DNA of 64,000 nucleotides from Bacillus niameyensis (GCF_001375535.1 NZ_LN831197.1:1043752-1107751); one strand, 5' to 3'. Shown: positions 51,357 to 59,979, counted from the first letter of the stretch. Numbers and translations are program-made. The notes: generated by a model not told the origin, from the letters alone.

Positions 51357-51740
51357 CTATAAATTATTAAAATCTTCCCTATATAAAGATCCTCTGTATC
51401 TGTTGGCATTTCTATAAATACCGCTGTCATACTCGTTGGGGCCTTTGATTTGATGGAATTTCAATTCCTTCCATAACACATCGCGAATCGAATTTGCTAG
51501 ATTTAGAGTAGTTTTTCTGTCCAAAGTCCAGACATCTATCTGAACTAAAAATTCCAATTTAGTCCAAGTGTTATCCGCAAAGTCGATAGGGGTGCCATCA
51601 TCCATGGGATCAATAATGATGAATGGATTGTCTACATCACCCGTTTCGGGATATTCATAAAATTTAATCCGACTATTAGCTAGGCTTTTTATATAATCAT
51701 CTGCGATAAGAGTTTTATAAACAATGTCAAGCACGTCCAT
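51357..51740 (-). CDS. Tail terminator/tail completion protein
   Basis: A 127-residue protein. DVLDIVYKTLIADDYIKSLANSRIKFYEYPETGDVDNPFIIIDPMDDGTP at the N terminus and LEFLVQIDVWTLDRKTTLNLANSIRDVLWK in the middle match the SPP1 gp17-like/DUF3168-type tail completion group. It sits between the HK97 gp10-like gene and the major tail gene, the usual place of this component. It overlaps the upstream gene by 14 nt. Confidence 0.78.
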   Translation of the reverse strand: MDVLDIVYKTLIADDYIKSLANSRIKFYEYPETGDVDNPFIIIDPMDDGTPIDFADNTWTKLEFLVQIDVWTLDRKTTLNLANSIRDVLWKELKFHQIKGPNEYDSGIYRNANRYRGSLYREDFNNL

Positions 51741-52134
51741 AAATAATGTGCTCCTTAATTGCTTTCTTTACGGCATCTCGATAGGCTTTTTCACTGCTCT
51801 TCATTGCTTTAGCGATTTTGCCCTTACCTGCTGGATTAGGGTTTTTTATGGTTCCCCACTCGTTTAAATGAATGATGCGATAACGGCCCTTTGGACCTTT
51901 CCAGTGAATTCTAATCGTACGAACGCCATTTTCCACATAAATATCTGATATCGTAATTTCGTCAATTGAACCACCAGTATCTTTAAAAGACTGAAATTGA
52001 GAGATTAGTTCTTTTACAAACTCTTTGGCTGCATCCTCTAATGCTTGATCGCTTATTCTTCGCATTCCTTGTTCACCAAATCTCATTTCCAATTCCTTTA
52101 ACATTTGATTTAATCCCCTGGTTTTGACACTCAT
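51727..52134 (-). CDS. HK97 gp10-like head-tail joining protein
   Basis: A 135-residue protein with the HK97 gp10 pattern: LNQMLKELEMRFGEQGMRRISDQALEDAAKEFVKELISQF, then TIRIHWKGPKGRYRIIHLNEWGTIKNPNPAGKGKIAKAM. It acts in the neck region of siphoviruses. It overlaps both neighbours by a few bases within the head-tail connector series. Confidence 0.86.
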   Translation of the reverse strand: MSVKTRGLNQMLKELEMRFGEQGMRRISDQALEDAAKEFVKELISQFQSFKDTGGSIDEITISDIYVENGVRTIRIHWKGPKGRYRIIHLNEWGTIKNPNPAGKGKIAKAMKSSEKAYRDAVKKAIKEHIIYGRA

Positions 52135-52499
52135 TTTTCCAACCCCGCGATGATCGTAATGAAATCCCTTCTAGTTAAATCAGGCTGTACAGATTTGACG
52201 TTATAATGCTTGCCCCTGTAATCAATATCATCAATTTCTATATAATGCTTGTTGGTAGGTCTGTACGTTGATAAGGGGTCCCTTATCGTGACCGTCAAAT
52301 CTTCAATAGTACCGTTTGCTTTCGCTTGTTCTAGGTCCTTCATCCAAACCCGATCAATGTCAGCCATACATTCATACAGGACCTTACGTTTCTTTTCACC
52401 AGGTTCTGGACCATCGTTTGGAACGTACTCATAAAAAATAACAGGGGTGCGAAAATCACCGCTGTTTTTTCTTGGCTTTTTATATTCAAACTTAATCAA
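52131..52499 (-). CDS. Head closure (stopper) protein
   Basis: About 122 residues from TTG 52499 (GGAGG 9 nt upstream): KFEYKKPRKNSGDFRTPVIFYEY ... LSTYRPTNKHYIEIDDIDYRGKHYNVKSVQPDLTRRDFITIIAGLEK. The C-terminal pattern is that of SPP1 gp16/HK97-type head-tail adaptors that close the DNA-filled head. The frame extends to 52544, but the extra residues overlap the preceding gene and lack a ribosome site. Confidence 0.83.
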   Translation of the reverse strand: MIKFEYKKPRKNSGDFRTPVIFYEYVPNDGPEPGEKKRKVLYECMADIDRVWMKDLEQAKANGTIEDLTVTIRDPLSTYRPTNKHYIEIDDIDYRGKHYNVKSVQPDLTRRDFITIIAGLEK

Positions 52500-52770
52500 C
52501 GGTATCATCCTCCGCCAGCACAATCCCAAGGCTAATAATATCACTTAGGAAATTATCTTCGAAAAACTCAACGGCATCATTATAAAGATAACGAGTTCGT
52601 TCAAAGACAAGTTCTTTAGCCCGTTCGTTTTCGTTAATATCAAAGTTTCCGCATTTTTCTTTTATATAAGCAACAGAAAAGGACAACAACCTTTTTAGAT
52701 TGTCATCCTCACTTGAATGAGATATATGCATACGGTCTTTGAATTCTTTTATTATTTCATCTGTGATCAA
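52492..52770 (-). CDS. Head-tail connector (gp6-like DNA packaging protein)
   Basis: A 92-residue helical protein (EIIKEFKDRMHISHSSEDDNLKRLLSFSVAYIKEKCGNFDINENERAKELVFERTRYLYNDAVEFFEDNFLSDIISLGI) of the phage gp6/gp15 connector family, which forms a dodecameric ring beneath the portal. TTG start; GAGGTGATC lies directly after the capsid stop. Confidence 0.87.
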   Translation of the reverse strand: MITDEIIKEFKDRMHISHSSEDDNLKRLLSFSVAYIKEKCGNFDINENERAKELVFERTRYLYNDAVEFFEDNFLSDIISLGIVLAEDDTVD

Positions 52771-52782
52771 TTAGATCACCTC

Positions 52783-53946
52783 TCATGCTCCTTCCGGTTC
52801 GGATGGATCCGGATCATTGGAAATATCTAGGTCTAAATCATATACTTGAGCAGCAAAATTATCTTTTGGTTTACCAGTTGCGAATTGTTTTGAAATAAAC
52901 ACGTCTGCATCTTCGAGTGCCAGTGTTTCTGTATACCTTTTCGTATCCATTTCTCCGCCGATTGCAGCAATGTATTCGCCTTTAACAAAAAACAGTACTT
53001 TCCCTTGCGGTACGAAAACTGATGTTGTTTGTATTGGATTGAATGGCAAGTTTGTCACATATACTCCATTCGCATTTAAAGTTGTGGCATTAGCGCGAAT
53101 ACCAAAACTGTTAAAAGGGTTCATAACCATTACTACTTTCCCGGCAACGTCACGAACTTTTTCTTCTTCGTTTTTTCCAACTGGACGGATTGACAATTTT
53201 TCCATAACGCCTTTTAATTCATTGATCGTAGTGCGCCCAGGTTTGAATGTTAAAATACCTGCACTCGTTTTATCCGTTACAGCCCCAGTGTCTTTATCAA
53301 CATTTTTTAATAAGCCGATAGGTTCATTTTGAGTTAGTCCGCGACCAGCAACATATCCACGTTCTAAACCAACCTTCATTGCTTCAACTAAAATCGTCCG
53401 TACATAACGTTCAACCCATGCAGGTCCTAGTTTCAACATATCTTTTGCAATTGGAATGAATGCTGTTAATTTGAGCTGTTCAATTTTCTCTTTGCGGAAC
53501 GTAGCGTTCAGTTGCCCTTTGATTTCTCCGAATAATGGACCCCACACCGCCATGCCTTCTGGATCACCATAAATAAATTCAGTTACGGCTCCTAAATTTT
53601 GAATACCAATAGCATCTAGCAGAGGATGAGCTTCAACAATATCCTCAAATACTCTTTCTTGCGTGGTTTTCGGAAGAGTATCCGTATCCTTAAATCCTCC
53701 TTCTTCAATAACGGCATTGAAGAATTTTGTTTCCTCGCTAGTTAAAACGTTCTGCCCACGACCTTGAAGTACTGCATTATCGCTCATTGTGGAATGTACC
53801 TGAGTCATGATATCCGCTTTTACATCTGTCGCAAGCGATTCAAGCATATTGTTAAGTGCAGTTTTTTGTTCCTCTTCTGTTCCGTTTTGCATAGCATTTG
53901 CAAATGCTAATTTCTTTTCTTCAAAATTATTAAATCGAATAGTCAT
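52783..53946 (-). CDS. Major capsid protein, HK97 family
   Basis: A 387-residue capsid subunit. N-terminal ~100 residues are a helical scaffold-like delta domain (EEKKLAFANAMQNGTEEEQKTALNNMLESLA). The HK97 fold starts near FFNAVIEEGGF, with LPKTTQERVFEDIVEAHPLLDAIGIQNL and later VMVMNPFNSFGI and GEYIAAIGGEMDTKRYTETLALEDADVFISKQFATG. The delta domain is probably removed by the upstream protease. It ends DPSEPEGA. Confidence 0.93.
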   Translation of the reverse strand: MTIRFNNFEEKKLAFANAMQNGTEEEQKTALNNMLESLATDVKADIMTQVHSTMSDNAVLQGRGQNVLTSEETKFFNAVIEEGGFKDTDTLPKTTQERVFEDIVEAHPLLDAIGIQNLGAVTEFIYGDPEGMAVWGPLFGEIKGQLNATFRKEKIEQLKLTAFIPIAKDMLKLGPAWVERYVRTILVEAMKVGLERGYVAGRGLTQNEPIGLLKNVDKDTGAVTDKTSAGILTFKPGRTTINELKGVMEKLSIRPVGKNEEEKVRDVAGKVVMVMNPFNSFGIRANATTLNANGVYVTNLPFNPIQTTSVFVPQGKVLFFVKGEYIAAIGGEMDTKRYTETLALEDADVFISKQFATGKPKDNFAAQVYDLDLDISNDPDPSEPEGA

Positions 53947-53964
53947 TATTTCATTCCTCCTAAA

Positions 53965-54687
53965 TTATAAAAAGAGTCTGCTCAAGTTCTGTTTTGGTTT
54001 AACAGGTTCTTGTTCAGGCTCTTTTGGGTTTGGTTTATTTTGTTGGGCATTGGCTGCATATTTAGCAACTAATTTATCTTTATTATTTTCAAATTCTTCA
54101 TCGTCTCCATCTGGCTCTACAATTTCAATTTCATCCGCGATGATATCTGCAAATCCAAGGGCAACAGCTTCATCAGCATTGAGCCATGTTTCTTCTTTTA
54201 GCAATGTAGAGAGTTCATCATCACTGCCTACAAATCGTTTTCGATAGGATGCCGTTACAGCCTTATCTACTTTCCGCAAATCCTTAGCTGTCTTTTCAAA
54301 TACTTCTGCATTCCCGTATTCAAACGTACTTGCTTGGTGAATCATCATCATAGTATTACTTGGCATTATAATTTCATCGCCAGCCATCGCTATTATTGAT
54401 GCTGCACTTGCTGCCCAACCATCAATATGAATAATAACTTTTGCTTTATGGTTTTTGAGGATGTTACCAATCGCAATACCATCAAATGCCGATCCGCCAC
54501 CACTGTTAATATGCACATGGATTTCTTTCACATCGGCATGTTCAATCTGCGACAGTATATTTTCAGCGCTATTCCTCCATCCGCCAATAAATCCATAAAT
54601 AGATAATTTCAAGCCTTTCTCAGCTTGATTAGTGATTTCAAACTTTTGTCTGATATTTAGGATTTTATTCAAATCGAATTTATTCAC
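53965..54687 (-). CDS. ClpP-like phage head maturation protease
   Basis: A 240-residue serine protease of family S14. IHVHINSGGGSAFDGIAIGNIL at about 55-77 (oxyanion glycines), catalytic Ser in GWAASAASIIAMAGDEIIMP (about 95-101) and His in NTMMMIHQASTFEYGNAEVF (about 117). The C-terminal ~50 residues are low-complexity (NKPNPKEPEQEPVKPKQ). It processes the capsid delta domain during prohead maturation. It overlaps the portal stop, so the two are translationally coupled. Confidence 0.92.
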   Translation of the reverse strand: MNKFDLNKILNIRQKFEITNQAEKGLKLSIYGFIGGWRNSAENILSQIEHADVKEIHVHINSGGGSAFDGIAIGNILKNHKAKVIIHIDGWAASAASIIAMAGDEIIMPSNTMMMIHQASTFEYGNAEVFEKTAKDLRKVDKAVTASYRKRFVGSDDELSTLLKEETWLNADEAVALGFADIIADEIEIVEPDGDDEEFENNKDKLVAKYAANAQQNKPNPKEPEQEPVKPKQNLSRLFL

Positions 54688-55833
54688 TCATTCCTCACCT
54701 CCTTCAAGAGCTTCCTTGGCTTTCTGATAGTTTTTAGTTAAAATGAACTCATCCATAATCGGATCATCTGAAGGATCGAGACCAAGAGCGTCTCTCAACT
54801 CATTACCATCCACCACACTAGAAGATCTTAATTTATCCACCGCAACCGCTAAATCAAACATATCCCTATAAGCAACACGTCTTACAATAATTTTTTTATC
54901 ATTCGTAAAGTCGCTTTGGGAAATAAACTGCATGTTCATTTCAACTTCCAAAATCTTTAGTATAGGATCAATGCAAAACTTCATATAATTTCTAGTGATT
55001 TTTTCAATATCAGCCATATCTCCCCGTAATAAAGGAAGAGGCATTCCGACAGCATTGGCGACCTGGTCCATAAATCCATTGGTGATTTTATTAATTTCAT
55101 CAACACTCGTACCAGAAGTGTTTTGCTTTGATGAATGCTCTGTGTACGTAAGTCCCTTTTGTTGAGGGATAATAGCTATGGCCTTTTCTTTAATCGCCTT
55201 ATAAGTACGATCGATGAATCTCTGTAATTTAGAAGTTGCTTCTTGACCTTTGCCAAAAGCTGAATCAACATCTACGGTGGATCTAATTTGATGTTTTCGC
55301 AACTGGAATTCTATCAATCTGCCTAGTAATTCCCCGTAATCATAAAAAAGACTATCAATCAGTTTTGATAGTTTGTCATTTCCATATTCAAAAAACAGAA
55401 CTTCCTCACGTTTATAAGTTCTTTTAAACTCATACCCTTTGACGATAACATTTCTAAAAGAATCTTGATAAATGGCAAATTCAGCCCTCGTATAATTGTC
55501 TGCTACTAGAAGATCGTCCGTATCCGTTTTGATGATCAAACATTCACCATTATAAATAAGTTTATTTATCACTTGATTCCAGAACGTAGCTGCGGACTGA
55601 TTTACATTAGGTTTTACATTAAATCGGTAATACATTTCATTTTTTAAGTACTTTTTATTTTGCTTAATACGGAATTCTGATTGAATAATGGTCCTAGAAA
55701 TCATTCCTATAACTGATTCGATTGCCAATCGCTTGAGCGCTGTTTTTCTAGCTTTATCCTCATAGAGTTCAATATCATCCATGATTTCAATTTCTTCTTT
55801 ACTGCCAAACCACAGGAACCCCAGTATAATCAC
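54688..55833 (-). CDS. Portal protein, HK97/phi-type
   Basis: A 381-residue phage portal: LKRLAIESVIGMISRTIIQSEFRIKQ at about 35-60, MYYRFNVKPNVNQSAATFWNQVINKLIYNGECLII, and VANAVGMPLPLLRGDMADIEKITRNYMKFCIDPILKILEVEMN at about 260-305. It forms the dodecameric DNA gate. The frame begins with a GTG at 55833 immediately after AAAGGCG, so the exact start is uncertain by a few codons. Confidence 0.92.
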   Translation of the reverse strand: MIILGFLWFGSKEEIEIMDDIELYEDKARKTALKRLAIESVIGMISRTIIQSEFRIKQNKKYLKNEMYYRFNVKPNVNQSAATFWNQVINKLIYNGECLIIKTDTDDLLVADNYTRAEFAIYQDSFRNVIVKGYEFKRTYKREEVLFFEYGNDKLSKLIDSLFYDYGELLGRLIEFQLRKHQIRSTVDVDSAFGKGQEATSKLQRFIDRTYKAIKEKAIAIIPQQKGLTYTEHSSKQNTSGTSVDEINKITNGFMDQVANAVGMPLPLLRGDMADIEKITRNYMKFCIDPILKILEVEMNMQFISQSDFTNDKKIIVRRVAYRDMFDLAVAVDKLRSSSVVDGNELRDALGLDPSDDPIMDEFILTKNYQKAKEALEGGEE

Positions 55834-55852
55834 CGCCTTTCAATTAATTTTT

Positions 55853-57493
55853 CTAAAACTCAATCTCATCTAATATAAAGTCCATTTCTTCATCGATTAA
55901 ATCATCCCGATAAAGGGCATGAATGAATGCTTGGAACCCGTCGGTTTTTCTTCTGATTTCATCTTTTTTACCATAGGTACGATTTCCTTTAGGATCCGTA
56001 ATTACTTTAACGTTCCAGGTATACCATCGCATTAATGGGTTATTGCCAAAAATAACCCTACGTTCCGCGAAAATAGTTTCAACTCTTGGGGCAAGCAAGG
56101 CTTCAATCCCTTTTGTCCTAACATACATAATTTCGAAACCCTCTGCTTCAAGAGCCGTCTTGACCAAATCCAATCTAAAGGTATCAGCAACAATTGTAGT
56201 TAGCCCATAGAACTCCCGCATTTTCACAAACCAATTAACGATATGCTTAATATTGATTACAGGCTCGTCCACTATCGTTAGAAATCCTTCTTCTGCCCAA
56301 TCCTCAATAGGTGCCTCAAGGTTCACCCTTCTTAGAAAATTCCTATTTACAAACGAGTGGCTTTTCCAAATATAGTCATCTCCGTTTTTAAATAACAAAC
56401 CTACAGCAACGAAGTCTCTAACAGATGCAAAGTCTAATCCACCAACGCAGCTTCGATGTTTTAAATCAATTAATTCTCTGCTAGTAGCTTCAATTTCTTC
56501 CCAAGTTGCTACAGAAGTTTCTAGATCGGTTGCCGGGCAATTCATTCGTTTAGTCATGAATCGGATTCTTGCAGATGGTTTGGAATTACCTAAAGTAATG
56601 TACTGAGTTTTGACTTTCCGGAAAAGGTCCTTAGCATACTCGCTCATCGGCTCATGAAACATTGGATTTGCTTTTTGCCAATTGGAGTAATCATCCATTT
56701 CCTCTTCATCATCCAATGTGGCCATAAATACAAATAATGGGTCCTCCAAAGCTTCGCCATTTAAAACTCGAATGGCTCTTTCTTTCAATTCGTCTAGGTA
56801 GCCGCCGCGAACAAATCCGTCAGTGGTAATAAAGAATTCTCTTGAATGTCTAACCTTTCCTAATCCAGAAGAGAAAACATCTACAATCGCGGAATCGGCA
56901 TATTCATGGACCTCATCATAAATAACGCAACCATCACGCAAACTATCTTTAGTCTTAGCATTAGATGTGTGATATTTAATCTTACTGCCATTGGTTCTAC
57001 TAACAATTTCTGATCTTTTTGCATGGAATAATGATTCCAACACTTCATTGTTAGCCGATGTTTTAACGACATTGTAAACCTCATTAAATGATGTCATTGC
57101 TTGTTCTTCACTGTTAGCGACGATGGAAACATTATAGTTTTGTATGCCGTGTAAATCACTAATAAAAAAGTTTACTAAAGATGATATTAACCCGTTCTTT
57201 CCAGCTCCTCTTGCTTTATATAAAAAGAACTGCTCAAAAAACGGGTGTCCTCCATCCTTGTAATATAGAAAAACAAAAGCTGTTATAAATTTTTGGAAAG
57301 GCATTAAGGTGAAATAGTTTTTTTCAGTAAATGCAATATATTTTTCATGCATTTCTGTATCAAAATAAATATCATCACGATTAAGAACATATTTTTTCAG
57401 ATAAGAAAATAAAAGAACCAGATACTTACTGACTTTGATTTTGCCAGTTTCGTATTGGTTCATATAGTATTTGACGTGTTTATTAATTTTCAT
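55853..57493 (-). CDS. Terminase large subunit
   Basis: A 546-residue packaging motor. ATPase: Walker A-like KARGAGKNGLISSLV at about 88-102 and Walker B CVIYDEVHEYADS at about 190-202. Nuclease domain: first Asp in CVGGLDFASVRDFVAVGLLF (about 350) and a later VADTFRLDLVKTALEAEGFEI. HK97/P27-associated type, which usually cuts cos sites with HNH help. It lies 2 nt from the small subunit gene. Confidence 0.95.
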   Translation of the reverse strand: MKINKHVKYYMNQYETGKIKVSKYLVLLFSYLKKYVLNRDDIYFDTEMHEKYIAFTEKNYFTLMPFQKFITAFVFLYYKDGGHPFFEQFFLYKARGAGKNGLISSLVNFFISDLHGIQNYNVSIVANSEEQAMTSFNEVYNVVKTSANNEVLESLFHAKRSEIVSRTNGSKIKYHTSNAKTKDSLRDGCVIYDEVHEYADSAIVDVFSSGLGKVRHSREFFITTDGFVRGGYLDELKERAIRVLNGEALEDPLFVFMATLDDEEEMDDYSNWQKANPMFHEPMSEYAKDLFRKVKTQYITLGNSKPSARIRFMTKRMNCPATDLETSVATWEEIEATSRELIDLKHRSCVGGLDFASVRDFVAVGLLFKNGDDYIWKSHSFVNRNFLRRVNLEAPIEDWAEEGFLTIVDEPVINIKHIVNWFVKMREFYGLTTIVADTFRLDLVKTALEAEGFEIMYVRTKGIEALLAPRVETIFAERRVIFGNNPLMRWYTWNVKVITDPKGNRTYGKKDEIRRKTDGFQAFIHALYRDDLIDEEMDFILDEIEF

Positions 57494-57494
57494 T

Positions 57495-57824
57495 TTATAT
57501 CAAATCATTTGCTGAATACTTTGGTTTCCTATCATTATTGTCATCAATAAAATTAAATGTACGTTCTATGTTCATAATCGATGAATTCACTTTATTCATT
57601 TCGGCAAGTAGAGGGTGGGACTTCACAAAAATCTGACTGCCGTTTTTTACAGTGATGGAAACCCCTTCTTTTTTTACAGTCCGATCCATTCTTCTATATA
57701 CCTCAATATGCCGTAAGTACCTACCGACTTTTTCTACTTCAACGGGATTGCTTGTATCTATATTAGACATCAAGTGATCCTTTATTTTATCTATGCCGAC
57801 ATCGATTCTTAGAGACCTCGTCAA
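57495..57824 (-). CDS. Terminase small subunit, P27 family
   Basis: About 109 residues. VEVEKVGRYLRHIEVYRRMDRTVKKEGVSITVKNGSQIFVKSHPLLAEMNKVNSSIMNIERTFNF is the P27 family pattern (KEG...NG....HP). It recognises the packaging site. I use TTG 57824 (AGGGGGG upstream); a longer frame to 57872 adds 16 residues from a G-rich spacer. Confidence 0.87.
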   Translation of the reverse strand: MTRSLRIDVGIDKIKDHLMSNIDTSNPVEVEKVGRYLRHIEVYRRMDRTVKKEGVSITVKNGSQIFVKSHPLLAEMNKVNSSIMNIERTFNFIDDNNDRKPKYSANDLI

Positions 57825-57911
57825 AAGCACCCACCCCCCTATACGCGAATTTTTCTGAAAAAATCTGGACAATCGAGCCCCCTGCCCGGTCCCCGGGTTT
57901 ACTTTAATTGA
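57825..57911. other. GC-rich spacer, candidate cos region
   Basis: Between the small coiled-coil gene and terS the sequence changes to GC-rich tracts (GAGCCCCCTGCCCGGTCCCCGGG, split here as GAGCCCCCTG / CCCGGTCCCCGGG) with short palindromes. Phages with HNH beside P27 terS usually cut cos nearby. Placement is inferred. Confidence 0.4.
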
Positions 57912-58124
57912 CTAAAGCATTCGAGGGGGGGTACCTGCTGGTCCTTTTATTTGGGAAATAGCCTCGTCTAATTCCTTAATTTTTGCTTTATTTTCTGTTT
58001 CTCTTGAATCTAATTGATCAGCTTGCTCGTATAACTCTTGAATTTGTTTGTTTATCCATTTATTATCTCCATGTAACCTTTCCTTAGCTGCCTCTAATAC
58101 TTCTACTACAAACTTCTTTTCCAT
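57912..58124 (-). CDS. Small coiled-coil phage protein
   Basis: About 70 residues from ATG 58124 (AGGTGG upstream). MEKKFVVEVLEAAKERLHGDNKWINKQIQELYEQADQLDSRETENKAKIKELDEAISQIKG is almost entirely heptad-rich helix, then a proline-containing tail. No family name. It lies between HNH and terS, overlapping neither. Confidence 0.7.
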   Translation of the reverse strand: MEKKFVVEVLEAAKERLHGDNKWINKQIQELYEQADQLDSRETENKAKIKELDEAISQIKGPAGTPPRML

Positions 58125-58128
58125 TTCA

Positions 58129-58452
58129 CTACCACCTTTCATCATCCCATTTGGGTTTCTTTCGTTTGAAGATCCTTCCTTCCTTTACATTGTGATGATA
58201 AACGCAAAGTGTTTCTAAGTTATCCAATACAAGAGCAAGTTGAGGATAATGTTCAATAGGATATTTATGGTCAACGTTTAGGACTATCTCTTTGCGTTGA
58301 CCATATTCTTTGATGGAATCAATAGTAACCTTTCCTTCCTTTTTACACCATTGACATTCGTAGTTGTCGCGACTCAAAGCTTGCTGTCTTAACTCTTGCC
58401 AAGCTGATGAACGATAAAACTTTTTTTTCTGTTCAGGTGTTTTGTATTCCAT
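58129..58452 (-). CDS. HNH endonuclease
   Basis: A 107-residue HNH protein with zinc Cys pair CQWCKKEG, then LNVDHKYPIEHYPQLALVLDNLETLCVYHHNVKEGR carrying the HNH (DH, N, H) residues. Small HNH proteins beside terminase assist cos cleavage in HK97-type siphoviruses. It is the first gene of the late operon. Confidence 0.92.
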   Translation of the reverse strand: MEYKTPEQKKKFYRSSAWQELRQQALSRDNYECQWCKKEGKVTIDSIKEYGQRKEIVLNVDHKYPIEHYPQLALVLDNLETLCVYHHNVKEGRIFKRKKPKWDDERW

Positions 58453-58483
58453 TGATCCTTACTCTACTCTCCTTTTAAGAAAA

Positions 58484-58519
58484 TAAAAAAGGCACCCAAA
58501 ATTGGAGTGCAGTGCCTTT
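58484..58519 (-). terminator. Terminator upstream of the late operon
   Basis: The arms AAAGGCAC / GTGCCTTT flank a 16-nt loop and are followed by TTTTTTATTTTC on the minus strand. It would stop early transcripts before the HNH gene, or act as an attenuator of late transcription. Confidence 0.75.
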
Positions 58520-58577
58520 GCTTCGTTTTGTTATATTTTTCGATACTACTATCTTATCAGCCTTTTTACGGAATATC

Positions 58578-58616
58578 CTGCCATCATTCTGCCAAAAGTC
58601 TGCCATTTTTCTGCCA
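58578..58616. promoter_or_regulatory. Four CTGCCA iterons at exact 11-bp spacing
   Basis: CTGCCA occurs at 58578, 58589, 58600 and 58611, each start exactly 11 bp from the next (TGGCAG on the minus strand). They lie between the ArpU/recombinase genes and the late operon, so they are a candidate activator array for late transcription. The remaining 58520-58794 gap holds only a CTAGCC/GGCTAG hairpin (58664-58679). Confidence 0.8.
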
Positions 58617-58794
58617 CTCTATTTATCCCCCTTACAGTTACCCATATCTTATATTGTGTTGAACTAGCCGTAAGGCTAGAACCATTGATGCCACTGGTTT
58701 AATTACATATCACTAAAATGAATTCCACATTGCTTTATTATGGATAACTAATAAGAGTAAATAAAAATAAAAGCCTCCAATTAAATGGATGGCT

Positions 58795-59337
58795 TCATAT
58801 TCTAAACTCTTTTATTGCCTTGTTCATAGCGTCTTGGTCAATTCCGATATAGCGTAATGTGAAAGCTGGATCAGAATGATTAAGTATCTTCTGAAGTAAA
58901 GCTACGTCTCCGGTTTGCTTATACAAATGGTATCCGAATGTTTTTCTTAAGGTGTGCGTCCCGATGTCAATTAACCCTACATGCTCAGCAGCACTTCTTA
59001 GTATCTTATAAGCCATGCTTCTACCGATAGGCTTATTAATACCTTCTCTGCTTTTAAAGAGAAATTCATGATCTTCTTTTCCAATAATGTATTGTTTTAA
59101 TTCCCTCTGCAGTTGCGGAGTCATATCCAAATACTTATCTTTTTTTGTTTTCATTTCAGTTATTTTGAAATATGATCTTCTGGCATCTGATACTCGTAGA
59201 GGTAAGATATCAGAAATTCGCAAACCTGAATTAATACCTACTACAAATAACATATAATTTCGTTCATTTTGTTCCTTTAAATGTCGCTTAACTTCTCTAA
59301 TAACTTCTGGATCTCTAATCGGTTGAACGAAGTTCAT
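58795..59337 (-). CDS. Minimal tyrosine recombinase (catalytic domain only)
   Basis: A 180-residue protein. Arg in GINSGLRISDILPLRV, Lys in KTKKDKYLDM, His-x-x-Arg in GTHTLRKTFGYHLYKQ, His in LNHSDPAFTLRYIGI with nucleophile Tyr: the full catalytic set. There is no core-binding domain. Such short integrase-like proteins commonly follow arpU in Bacillus/Enterococcus phages. Its start overlaps the arpU stop by 4 nt (ATGA). Its role in integration is doubtful given the longer recombinase at 40.4 kb. Confidence 0.88.
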   Translation of the reverse strand: MNFVQPIRDPEVIREVKRHLKEQNERNYMLFVVGINSGLRISDILPLRVSDARRSYFKITEMKTKKDKYLDMTPQLQRELKQYIIGKEDHEFLFKSREGINKPIGRSMAYKILRSAAEHVGLIDIGTHTLRKTFGYHLYKQTGDVALLQKILNHSDPAFTLRYIGIDQDAMNKAIKEFRI

Positions 59338-59786
59338 GCTCCTGCCACCTCTTCCACATATACTTCAATGCCAAGAGCAAAGGCTAATTTATAAAAGGCT
59401 CTAGATTTGTATCGGTGATAGGAACGTTCACTCATATTCAATTCACTGTACACCTCGTAATCAAATACATCATCAACGGTCATATATCTCTTAATGAGAA
59501 TAGCTCTTTCTTTAAAGCCTAAACGATTTACTGCTAGCGTGACTCTCTTGATGTATTTATTTCTTTCTAATTCATAATTGGCGTTGTTTATAGCTGCCTG
59601 TTCTGTTGAAGAATGGAAAGCATTCGTATTAGTTGGTGGAATGAGTGAAAAACTTTGAGTAACTTTTGGAAGTTGATTGAGTTCTTGAGTCAACAGCATG
59701 ATTCTGTATTTTTCTAAAGCTTTTTCAACTTCTTCTTTAGTGGCTTTACGATCAATAGCAGATAATTGGAAATCAAACTGATTCAT
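59334..59786 (-). CDS. ArpU-family late transcription regulator
   Basis: A 150-residue protein of the ArpU/RinA-like group that activates packaging and lysis operons. A helical N-terminal part (KATKEEVEKALEKYRIMLLTQEL) is followed by a sigma-4-like HTH: ALNRLGFKERAILIKRYMTVDDVFDYEVYSELNMSERSYHRYKSRAFYKLAFALG. I start at ATG 59786 (GGGGGG upstream). It precedes the 11-bp iteron region, its natural candidate target. Confidence 0.88.
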   Translation of the reverse strand: MNQFDFQLSAIDRKATKEEVEKALEKYRIMLLTQELNQLPKVTQSFSLIPPTNTNAFHSSTEQAAINNANYELERNKYIKRVTLAVNRLGFKERAILIKRYMTVDDVFDYEVYSELNMSERSYHRYKSRAFYKLAFALGIEVYVEEVAGA

Positions 59787-59805
59787 TACTATCAACCCCC
59801 CAAAT

Positions 59806-59979
59806 TTATTTTTGTCTAATGGCTCCACCCTTGCCCCTTCCGTAAATAGGTCTGTTAACCCCCATGAGGCTCTTTAAATCTGACTCTGAAAATCTTTCTT
59901 TCGTGGATTTCCTAGGTTTTCGGTTTTTCTGTTGCTTTTTTTCCCATTCTCTCAGCTGATCCTTCAAGTCCTTGTTCAT
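59806..59979 (-). CDS. Small basic phage protein
   Basis: A 57-residue very basic protein (MNKDLKDQLREWEKKQQKNRKPRKSTKERFSESDLKSLMGVNRPIYGRGKGGAIRQK) from ATG 59979, set by AAGGAGGGG 4 nt upstream. Possibly nucleic-acid binding; no family recognised. It is upstream of arpU. Confidence 0.68.
   Translation of the reverse strand: MNKDLKDQLREWEKKQQKNRKPRKSTKERFSESDLKSLMGVNRPIYGRGKGGAIRQK

Noticed and set aside
53807-54247. 146-codon plus-strand frame opposite capsid/protease genes
   Set aside because: Spans two real genes on the other strand, with low-complexity serine-rich translation.
58795-59337. Short tyrosine recombinase as the prophage integrase
   Set aside because: It lacks a core-binding domain and is embedded with arpU; the 334-residue recombinase at 40.4 kb is the better integrase candidate.
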